The notes beneath the pieces were generated by a model. The model was not told where the DNA came from. It saw only the letters and a list, made by a program, of their open reading frames with translations, and made no database searches. A stretch of 12,668 nt of DNA from Candidatus Sumerlaeota bacterium (GTDB lineage: Bacteria > Sumerlaeota > Sumerlaeia > JADFCT01): positions 1 to 12,668 of the forward strand of contig JAPLSP010000118.1 in assembly GCA_026398575.1 (NCBI GenBank), in the 5' to 3' direction. A program made the translations under genes and the position numbers. Shown here in pieces: positions 7,702 through 12,668 of the stretch. Each line of letters begins with the position of its first letter. Within the stretch, counting starts at the first letter, position 1.

Positions 7702-7718
7702 ATTTCAAGGCTTGAAAT
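7702..7718. promoter_or_regulatory. Operator-like palindrome ATTTCAAG-G-CTTGAAAT
   Basis: The 17-base site is a perfect dyad with two 8-base arms around a single G. It lies in the divergent control region, about 95 bases from the response-regulator start and just beside the TATAAT on the minus strand. Its size and symmetry fit a binding site for a dimeric helix-turn-helix regulator. No cognate regulator is encoded in the window, so the role is an inference. Confidence 0.4.
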
Positions 7719-7805
7719 GAGGTCAAATTATAGGCCATAAGGTTGGCGCGGCGAGAATGAAGGAGAGACGCAAAGCGTCTGCTGCGCATTAGTCTTGAAA
7801 GAGGA

Positions 7806-7812
7806 ACTATTT
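7806..7812 (+). promoter_or_regulatory. Ribosome-binding spacing that fixes the response-regulator start
   Basis: The sequence GAGGA at 7801-7805 stands seven bases before the ATG at 7813 and decides the start of the response regulator. The in-frame TTG at 7795 overlaps this site and would add six residues (MKEELF), so it is less likely. Confidence 0.75.
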
Positions 7813-9054
7813 ATGCAAAACAAGCCCCGCATCATGATTGTGGATGACGATCCGGATTTGGGAGATCTGATCGAAACTGCGCTCGAGGACAACTTCGAGA
7901 CAATCTCGGTTCTTGGGGGACGCGAGGCCTTGGAGCAGGCTCCCGAATATGAGCCGGATTTATTTATCGTGGATATTATGATGCCGATCATGTCCGGTTG
8001 GGAATTGATCGAGTTTTTGCGCACGGATGCGCGCTGGCGCTCGAAACCCATTGTGGTCCTGACGGCCAAAGACTCGCGCGAAGACATGAAAAAAGGCTAT
8101 GAATTGGGCGCGAATATTTACCTGACCAAACCGGTTTCGATCGAGAGGCTTCTGAAAAACCTGAGTTTGCTCGAACGCGAAGAGACGCTGAAAAACAGCG
8201 TAAAAACGCTTTCCATCCAGGAAGTACGAAAGATCGAAGCGCGCCGGCGCCAGGGCGTTCCCACTCCGGAACCTTCCGTTCAGATTCTCCCGGCGCAAAA
8301 GCTCCCCGCCAAGCCCGAGCAACCGCCCGTGGTCAAACCGCCCCAGAAGCCGGCGGCCAAACCGTCGCGCGTCGAACCCATATTTGATCAAGAGCAGGAA
8401 GAGTCACAAGACGGCGTCAATGATCCTTTCGGCAGCGTGGACCATGTTTATGATCCTTCCTTGGGCATGGATACGCCTCTTGAAGAGGCGGAGGAGGAAT
8501 CGGACGAGGCGGAGTACAAGGAACTGGGCGATGTCCCGCGCATTCTGGTGGCGGATGATGATGAAGAGATTCTGAATACGATTCGCGAGATGCTGGGGGA
8601 TCGCTATGAGTTGCTGCTGACCCGTGACGGCCTCGAAGCGATGCAGAAAACCAATAAATATAAGCCGGACATTTTTATCATTGACGGCATGATGCCGCGC
8701 ATGTCGGGATTTCAGTTCTGCGACGCGGTGCACGCGACGGAAGGCTTTCGCAACGCCTGGATCATTTTCATGTCCGCGCGCTCAACGGCCAAAGACCGCC
8801 AATATATCAAGACGCTGCACGTCACGCGCTTCCTGGCCAAGCCGTTTGAACCCGAGGAGCTCAACAAGGCTATTGACGGGGTTGTGAAGGATCCTTTGTT
8901 CCGTATTCGCAAGGACCGGCCTACGTGGAAGTCGGTGTTGATCGCCGAGCGGGACATGATTTTTCGCGGACGGCAAAAGCCGCGCTCAGGCGGAAAACTC
9001 AACGAAAGCCGCCGCAAAATCAAATCCATGCTCCATACCAAGCCGGAAGAATAA
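7813..9054 (+). CDS. Dual-receiver response regulator without a recognised output domain
   Basis: This 413-residue cytoplasmic protein has two CheY-like receiver domains. REC1 spans about residues 5-120, with the acidic pair D11/D12, phosphoacceptor D54 (IVDIMMP), T84 and K106 (YLTKP). REC2 spans about 242-360, with D248/D249, D291 (IIDGMMP), S321 and K343 (FLAKP). All key residues are present in both, so both could be phosphorylated. The connecting region (125-240) is first helical and charged, then Pro/Lys/Ala-rich and acidic, and likely disordered. The last 50 residues are basic and have no recognisable DNA-binding or enzymatic domain, suggesting action through protein contacts or as a phosphorelay intermediate. 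No histidine kinase is encoded nearby. The glycosyltransferase lies 136 bases downstream on the same strand. Confidence 0.92.
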   Translation: MQNKPRIMIVDDDPDLGDLIETALEDNFETISVLGGREALEQAPEYEPDLFIVDIMMPIMSGWELIEFLRTDARWRSKPIVVLTAKDSREDMKKGYELGANIYLTKPVSIERLLKNLSLLEREETLKNSVKTLSIQEVRKIEARRRQGVPTPEPSVQILPAQKLPAKPEQPPVVKPPQKPAAKPSRVEPIFDQEQEESQDGVNDPFGSVDHVYDPSLGMDTPLEEAEEESDEAEYKELGDVPRILVADDDEEILNTIREMLGDRYELLLTRDGLEAMQKTNKYKPDIFIIDGMMPRMSGFQFCDAVHATEGFRNAWIIFMSARSTAKDRQYIKTLHVTRFLAKPFEPEELNKAIDGVVKDPLFRIRKDRPTWKSVLIAERDMIFRGRQKPRSGGKLNESRRKIKSMLHTKPEE

Positions 9055-9078
9055 GAACGTCGCCGGACGCCGGGCAGG

Positions 9079-9173
9079 GGTAGGCGCCGGACGCCGGACC
9101 GCACTAATGGACTTGGCTTAATAGTGCGGTCCGGTGTCCGGCGCCTACCACGGTCCGGCGTCCGGCGCCTACC
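9079..9173. repeat. 28-bp inverted repeat with a third copy, between the regulator and glycosyltransferase genes
   Basis: Bases 9079-9106 and 9122-9149 are reverse complements over 28 bp with one mismatch (9135) and a 15-base spacer. A third copy of the GC-rich part lies at 9152-9173 in the orientation of the right arm. It also pairs with the left arm beyond the core, because the flanks GGGCAGGGG (9072-9080) and CACTGCCC match across the structure. A partial fourth copy, CGCCGGACGCCGG, starts at 9061. The left arm could therefore fold with either of two partners. It fills almost the whole gap and ends 17 bases before the glycosyltransferase ATG. Confidence 0.92.
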
Positions 9174-9190
9174 ACTGCCCGCTTTTCAAC

Positions 9191-10390
9191 ATGAAGATAC
9201 TCTATCTCTCCCAGCGCCTTCGGACCCATGCTCTGACGGGAGGCGGAATGTATGACGCGCGCGCCTTCCAGTGGCTGCGCGAGCGGCATGACGTTTTTCT
9301 GATCGGCGATCCGGCTGTCCAGGGCGCCGCAATGGCGGGAAGATCGGCCCCCGACGCATCCAAGGGCTTCGAACATTCCGGGCAAGGGCGGGGCGGCAGG
9401 GGCGGGCGATGGCTTCGGGCGTTGCGCGATTGCTTAATTGGCGGCGTCTGGTCTTTTTGTCCGGATTACGATCGCCGCGTTGAGATGGCGCTCGAACGCG
9501 AAGCGGCGCGCGGCGGCTATGATGTTATCTGGGCTGACGGCTATTATTGTGCGCCTTATTTGCGCCGCGCGCGCGGGCTGCCTTCCATTCTTATGACGCG
9601 CGACAGCCAGACGCGCTATCATCGTTTGCGTAGGCGGATTCATCCTTCGCTCATCGGCGCCTTGAATGAGCGGAGGATGGCTTGGTTTGAGAAACGGTTT
9701 TATCCGCTGGCTTCGCGCGTGGTTTTTCTCAGCGAGCAGGACGCGCAATTTCACCGAAGCATGGACAGCGCCAGCCGATGCGTTGTTTTTCCGGCGGCGG
9801 TGGACACGCCGAGTTCCGAGTTCCGGGCTCCGGGTTCCGGGTTCCGAGTTCCGAGTTCCGAGTTGCGAATTCTTTTTACCGGGGCGATGGACTATGAGCC
9901 GAATAGCGACGCGGTGATTTGGTTTTCGTGTGAAATCATGCCGTTGATCTTGCGCGAGGCGCCGGAAGCCGAGTTTATCGTCGCCGGACATTCGCCGGGC
10001 GCCAATATCAAAGCACTGGAAAAACATGGAAAAATCCGCGTTCTGGGTTTTGTCGAGGATTTGCGTTCGCTGATGAGCGAGGCGCCGGTCTTTGTGTCTC
10101 CGTTACGATTTGGTGCCGGCGTCAAGACCAAGATGCTCGAAGCGATGGCGATGGGCAAAGCCATTGCCGCAACGCCCCTGAGCAGCGACGGTATCGCGGC
10201 GCGCGACGGCGAAGAAATGCTGTTCGCCGAAAAGCACGATGATTTCGCGCAGGCCGTTCTCAGGCTTCTTGGCGATTCCTCATTGCGCGATCGGCTCGGC
10301 GCTGCTGCACGCCAAGCCGCTCTGGCCCATCACACCTGGGAGCGCTTCTTCGAGGCGATGGAGCGGCTGCTTAAGGAAACGGCACAATAA
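9191..10390 (+). CDS. GT4-type glycosyltransferase with a heptamer-repeat insert in the linker
   Basis: This 399-residue GT-B fold enzyme probably transfers a sugar from a nucleotide donor to a surface polysaccharide or lipid acceptor. The N-terminal Rossmann domain begins MKILYLSQRL and has the glycine loop LTGGGMYD (15-22). The C-terminal domain starts at ILFTGAMDYEPNSDAV (227-242) and carries GAGVKTKMLEAMAMGKAIAAT (308-328), the donor-binding motif region, closest in my memory to the exosortase-associated TIGR03087-like group. Residues 207-227 (SSEFRAP, GSGFRVP, SSELRIL) are encoded by a 7-bp tandem array. A Gly/Arg-rich stretch at 63-73 also looks unusual. The ATG at 9191 starts the family's first strand; a GTG at 9134 lies inside the upstream repeat and is rejected. 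No Shine-Dalgarno sequence is visible before 9191. Acceptor and sugar are unknown. Confidence 0.9.
   Translation: MKILYLSQRLRTHALTGGGMYDARAFQWLRERHDVFLIGDPAVQGAAMAGRSAPDASKGFEHSGQGRGGRGGRWLRALRDCLIGGVWSFCPDYDRRVEMALEREAARGGYDVIWADGYYCAPYLRRARGLPSILMTRDSQTRYHRLRRRIHPSLIGALNERRMAWFEKRFYPLASRVVFLSEQDAQFHRSMDSASRCVVFPAAVDTPSSEFRAPGSGFRVPSSELRILFTGAMDYEPNSDAVIWFSCEIMPLILREAPEAEFIVAGHSPGANIKALEKHGKIRVLGFVEDLRSLMSEAPVFVSPLRFGAGVKTKMLEAMAMGKAIAATPLSSDGIAARDGEEMLFAEKHDDFAQAVLRLLGDSSLRDRLGAAARQAALAHHTWERFFEAMERLLKETAQ
9811..9873 (+). repeat. Heptanucleotide tandem array inside the glycosyltransferase gene
   Basis: Eight contiguous 7-bp units run from 9811 to 9866: GAGTTCC, GAGTTCC, GGGCTCC, GGGTTCC, GGGTTCC, GAGTTCC, GAGTTCC, GAGTTGC. 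A decayed ninth, GAATTCT, follows. Because 7 is not a multiple of 3, three units (21 bases) encode one seven-residue period, which is visible in the protein as SSEFRAP, GSGFRVP and SSELRIL. Gain or loss of any number of units not divisible by three would shift the frame. Confidence 0.93.
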
Positions 10391-10401
10391 CTGCAAACAT
10401 T

Positions 10402-10592
10402 CAATATCCAATATCCAACATCCAACATCCAACATCCAACAGAGAATTTCCAATTTCCAACAGAGAATGTCCAATTTCCAACAGGGAATTTCCAATTTCC
10501 AACAGGGAATTTCCAATTTCCAACAGGGAATTTCCAATGTCCAAGGGAAATCCTTGTTGGGAATTGGGAATTCCCTGTTGGAAATTGGACAT
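10402..10592. repeat. Heptanucleotide array with fold-back arm filling a convergent gap
   Basis: Twenty-one contiguous 7-bp units occupy 10402-10548. The first part is CAATATC and CAACATC; the rest cycles through CAACAGG (or CAACAGA), GAATTTC and CAATTTC, giving a 21-bp super-period of about five copies. From about 10550 to 10592 the same heptamers recur in reverse complement, so the right half folds back on the array as an imperfect stem of about 40 bp. The array begins 12 bases after the glycosyltransferase stop and ends 3 bases before the stop of the LamG-like gene. It may act as a bidirectional terminator, although it has no U tract. There are no unique spacers, so it is not a CRISPR. Confidence 0.93.
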
Positions 10593-10595
10593 TGA

Positions 10596-12422
10596 TTAAT
10601 GACCTTCTTCAGGTGGCGGCGGATTGTCGAAAGCGGAATAGCCTTTGGGAGAAGCCGGCATTGCAGTGTGGTTTATGAGTGGAGCGGTTGGCGCGGTCAC
10701 TGCAACGGGCTTGCCTGCTGGCGCTTGCGCGGTAGCGGCGGCAGGTTTGCCGGAGGGCGCCGGCGCGCTGGCGACCATGACGCCGGAAATGGCGTATTTT
10801 TGTTTGAGGTAATTGAATACGGTTTCGCGTTCCGGCTCGCTGAGCACACGCTTGAACATCAGGATTTCCGCCACGTCCCCTTTCCAGTTGCGATTATGAT
10901 TGGGCGTTGAGAGATTGAAGCTCGCAAATGTTTTTGCCTGGGACGCGATGGCGTGAATGATATGCGGAACGTCGTTCGCAATGGCGTCGGACTTCGAGCC
11001 ATTGAGGCGCAATTCGCCGCCGGCCATGAAGTCGTTATTTTGCGCGCCCTGATTTCCGCGATAACTTGACCCGCTATTAAGGCGGATGTTCAGGCCATCC
11101 TGTCCGTTGGAGAGCAATCCCGCCAGATTCGGCCCCCCGGCGGCCGCCGTCACGACGGCGAATATCTCCTGGGCTTGCAGATTGGCGGGCGCCCTTTCCA
11201 TATAGGCGCTGGTCCCGTTGAAGGCCAGCGCAGGTTTGCCATTGATTTTTTTGCTGCGATAAAGGGGCTGGTCCGCTGCGCTGTCTTGCTTGAGGCTGGC
11301 GCCGGCGCTGGATTTATCCGTCCATTTCGGCAGCGGCGCGCCGTCGGCGGGCTCGCCCGTCGCTGCGCTGCCATCGCCATTGATATCCGATGCATCCAGG
11401 TAGAGCGACAGGCTTCCCTTCAGACCGGCCGGGAGTTCGCTTGCCACAGCGGAGGGCGCAGAAACCGAAGGAGCGGTGGCAGGAGGCGCTGATTTGGAAG
11501 GGGCGGAGACAGAAGGCGCTGAAACGCGAGGCGTTGCAGCCGGAAGCGCTGAAACAACCGGAGATGAAACTGCGGGCGCTGAAACTGCCGGCGCCGAGAC
11601 CGCGGGCGTTGGTTTGGCGGCAACCGGAGCTGAGGCTTGGACTGAAACCGGCGCGATAGTATCGGGAGCGGTCATACCGTATTTCGCCATGAGATAGCGC
11701 GTGACGACATTCCGCTCTTCGGCGCTCAGCACGTGATTGATCATGACTACTTCCGCAATCATGCCTTTCCAGCAACGCCTTCCTTGTCCCGCTGTTGTCG
11801 AGAGGCGGAAATCGGCGAAGGTCTTGTTCTCCGCGGCGATGGCGTCAATCAGATGGCAGGCGCCCGGCTTGAATGCGTCCGATAGCGCGCCATTGATGAG
11901 CATTTGACCGCCGCCCGTAAGGAAATCGGCGCTATCCGCGTCTTTATTTCCCCGGTATTTAGGATCGTCGTTGTAGCGGCGGATGCAGAGTTGATCCTTG
12001 CCGTTGGACAGCAGTCCGGTCAGGAGGGGCGCATCCCGGCTCATCGTAACGACGGCGATGATTTCGCGAACGGCAAGGTTGGCTCCGAGGCGTTCCATCG
12101 TTTGGCTTGCGCCGTCGAACTCGAGCGCCGGCTTGCCGTTAAGCCCGCGCGCGCGGTAAACCGGCTGTTTATCTTTCGTGCGCTGCGCGAGATCGGCCTT
12201 GGCGCCGGATGTATCAGCCCAAATTTCGACCGAGGCGCCCTCGGCCGGCTCGCCGCTATCGGGCTTGCCGTCGGCGTTGACGTCCGAGGCGTCCAGGTGC
12301 AAGACGACTCCTTGCAGCTGCGCCTGCGCCGGAGCGCCGTTCCATACTACGCCGCATAAGGCCGACATGATGATGATCAAAGGCGCCGCCCGATGAAGCC
12401 AGGATAACGATCTCGCTTTCAT
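10596..12422 (-). CDS. Secreted protein with two tandem LamG-like domains
   Basis: This 608-residue exported protein has a signal peptide (1-34, core APLIIIMSALCGVVW, cleavage after AQA). It carries two homologous LamG/concanavalin-like domains at about 38-249 and 336-545. Both copies share LDASDxNxDG, NGKPAL, TGLLSNG/AGLLSNG, KTFA-F-LST and WKG-AE--M--VLS-ER. Such domains usually bind carbohydrate or protein ligands with calcium, and the domain-initial DVNADGKPDSGEP (47-59) resembles a dockerin/EF-hand calcium loop; the second copy (DINGDGSAATGEP) keeps only part of it. The domains are joined by a Ser/Ala/Pro/Val-rich linker (250-335) of imperfect VSAP repeats, and the tail (550-608) is also Pro/Ala-rich. 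I see no PEP-CTERM, LPXTG or transmembrane anchor. The ATG at 12422 is supported by AAGGA six bases upstream; the longer frame to 12623 is non-coding upstream sequence. Function beyond binding is unknown. Confidence 0.88.
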   Translation of the reverse strand: MKARSLSWLHRAAPLIIIMSALCGVVWNGAPAQAQLQGVVLHLDASDVNADGKPDSGEPAEGASVEIWADTSGAKADLAQRTKDKQPVYRARGLNGKPALEFDGASQTMERLGANLAVREIIAVVTMSRDAPLLTGLLSNGKDQLCIRRYNDDPKYRGNKDADSADFLTGGGQMLINGALSDAFKPGACHLIDAIAAENKTFADFRLSTTAGQGRRCWKGMIAEVVMINHVLSAEERNVVTRYLMAKYGMTAPDTIAPVSVQASAPVAAKPTPAVSAPAVSAPAVSSPVVSALPAATPRVSAPSVSAPSKSAPPATAPSVSAPSAVASELPAGLKGSLSLYLDASDINGDGSAATGEPADGAPLPKWTDKSSAGASLKQDSAADQPLYRSKKINGKPALAFNGTSAYMERAPANLQAQEIFAVVTAAAGGPNLAGLLSNGQDGLNIRLNSGSSYRGNQGAQNNDFMAGGELRLNGSKSDAIANDVPHIIHAIASQAKTFASFNLSTPNHNRNWKGDVAEILMFKRVLSEPERETVFNYLKQKYAISGVMVASAPAPSGKPAAATAQAPAGKPVAVTAPTAPLINHTAMPASPKGYSAFDNPPPPEEGH

Positions 12423-12586
12423 TATCTTTCCTTCTGATCTAAAAAACAAATTCGCGGTTTTTGAATTACTCTTCTCGAAACAGATTGAAAATTTATCGCA
12501 TATTGTGGCAGAAAAGCAAGCGGGTTTGTGGCAATGGCTTTGTGGCAATGGCAGCAGGGGGGCGCATCCCGGCTTTTGGCTTGGCG
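12423..12586 (-). promoter_or_regulatory. Upstream region of the LamG-like gene with short direct repeats
   Basis: This AT-richer leader contains three TTGTGGCA elements at 12503, 12526 and 12540, the last two forming a 14-bp tandem duplication (TTTGTGGCAATGGC, 12525-12552). On the minus strand TTGCTT and TAAATT, 18 bases apart near 12520-12490, are a weak promoter candidate. Beyond the ribosome-binding site AAGGA nothing else is clear. Confidence 0.4.
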
Positions 12587-12668
12587 CCGAATGGTAGGCC
12601 GTTCCGCTCCGTCGGACGGCCATCGCGCGCCAAGGCCGTCCGACGGAGCGGAACGGCCTACCATTCGG
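12587..12668. repeat. Perfect 35-bp inverted repeat at the window edge
   Basis: Bases 12587-12621 and 12634-12668 are exact reverse complements over 35 bp with a 12-base spacer. The right arm reaches the end of the window, so the pairing may extend further. The arm contains GGTAGGCCGTTCCGCTCC and a run of CCGTCGGACGG, itself a palindrome. It lies upstream of the LamG-like gene. No transposase is visible. It shares GGTAGGC with the repeat at 9079-9173. Confidence 0.92.

Larger units (their letters stand above)
7487..7812. promoter_or_regulatory. Divergent intergenic region between crcB and the response regulator
   Basis: This 326-base gap must carry promoters in both directions. It holds the 26-bp near-palindrome nearer to crcB, a 17-base operator-like palindrome near the middle, and a short hairpin AGACGC-AAA-GCGTCT (7766-7780) close to the response regulator. 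On the minus strand a perfect TATAAT stands at 7732-7727, but I see no good -35 box at 17 bases, so promoter placement is tentative; if it is used, the crcB leader would be about 235 bases and would include the palindrome. Small open frames here look non-coding. Confidence 0.5.

Noticed and set aside
7604..7789. Small leftward open frame in the divergent region
   Set aside because: It has no ribosome-binding site or family resemblance, and it overlaps the palindrome and likely promoters.
7487..7812. Fluoride riboswitch expected before crcB
   Set aside because: Reading the minus strand I did not find the conserved GGCGATGG-like 5' part or the CTGATGAC-like 3' part. An Infernal search with the crcB model would be decisive.
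9134..9190. Earlier GTG start for the glycosyltransferase
   Set aside because: The added residues are a translation of the repeat (SGAYHGPASGAYH) and the family fold starts at MKILYL.
10402..10592. CRISPR array
   Set aside because: The units are contiguous heptamers with no unique spacers and no cas genes nearby.
10596..10800. PEP-CTERM or other sorting signal at the end of the LamG-like protein
   Set aside because: The C-terminus is Pro/Ala-rich and hydrophilic with no membrane segment or basic tail.
12423..12623. N-terminal extension of the LamG-like protein
   Set aside because: The signal peptide starts at the ATG of 12422 with a good ribosome-binding site; the extension reads through promoter-like DNA and the edge repeat.

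Overview
The window reads as a bacterial chromosome segment of fairly high GC (60 to 67 percent in sampled coding stretches), probably from an environmental, polysaccharide-degrading lineage. Three proteins with signal peptides (a modular GH27 enzyme, a duplicated LamG-like protein and a large metallopeptidase-like protein) and a wealth of intergenic hairpins and heptamer arrays remind me of Planctomycetota, Verrucomicrobiota, Hydrogenedentota or Sumerlaeota. That placement is a low-confidence inference; there is no rRNA or other marker gene here.

Layout. Six genes run leftward without an obvious break from 7486 to 165: the fluoride channel crcB/fluC, an ABC-type ATPase lacking its N-terminal P-loop, a DUF3226-like TOPRIM protein, a DUF190 (PII-like) protein, a secreted 918-residue protein with an HExxHxxxxxH motif, and a secreted alpha-galactosidase-like GH27 enzyme. 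A 326-base divergent region (7487-7812) separates them from two rightward genes: a response regulator made of two receiver domains (7813-9054) and a GT4-type glycosyltransferase (9191-10390). The glycosyltransferase converges on a leftward gene for a secreted protein with two LamG-like domains (10596-12422).

The most interesting part is 5350-7107. crcB and DUF190 commonly sit side by side as a fluoride-response pair, but here a two-gene ATPase plus TOPRIM cassette lies between them. The cassette has clearly lower GC (about 38 to 48 percent in most samples), and the GC drops abruptly at the crcB stop codon. The pair recalls two-component OLD/PARIS-like defence systems. The ATPase keeps Walker B and the switch histidine but begins after the point where Walker A should be, and its start codon overlaps the crcB stop as ATGA. 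This looks like a truncated or remodelled defence-like cassette captured inside a housekeeping operon.

The second theme is repeats. Every sizeable gap holds one: a perfect 41-bp inverted repeat (26-130), a 26-bp near-palindrome (7556-7608), a 28-bp inverted repeat plus a third copy (9079-9173), a heptanucleotide array with a fold-back arm (10402-10592), and a perfect 35-bp inverted repeat (12587-12668). A related heptamer array also lies inside the glycosyltransferase gene, in the linker between its two Rossmann domains, where it encodes a seven-residue repeat.

No tRNA, rRNA, CRISPR array, transposase or fluoride riboswitch was recognised.
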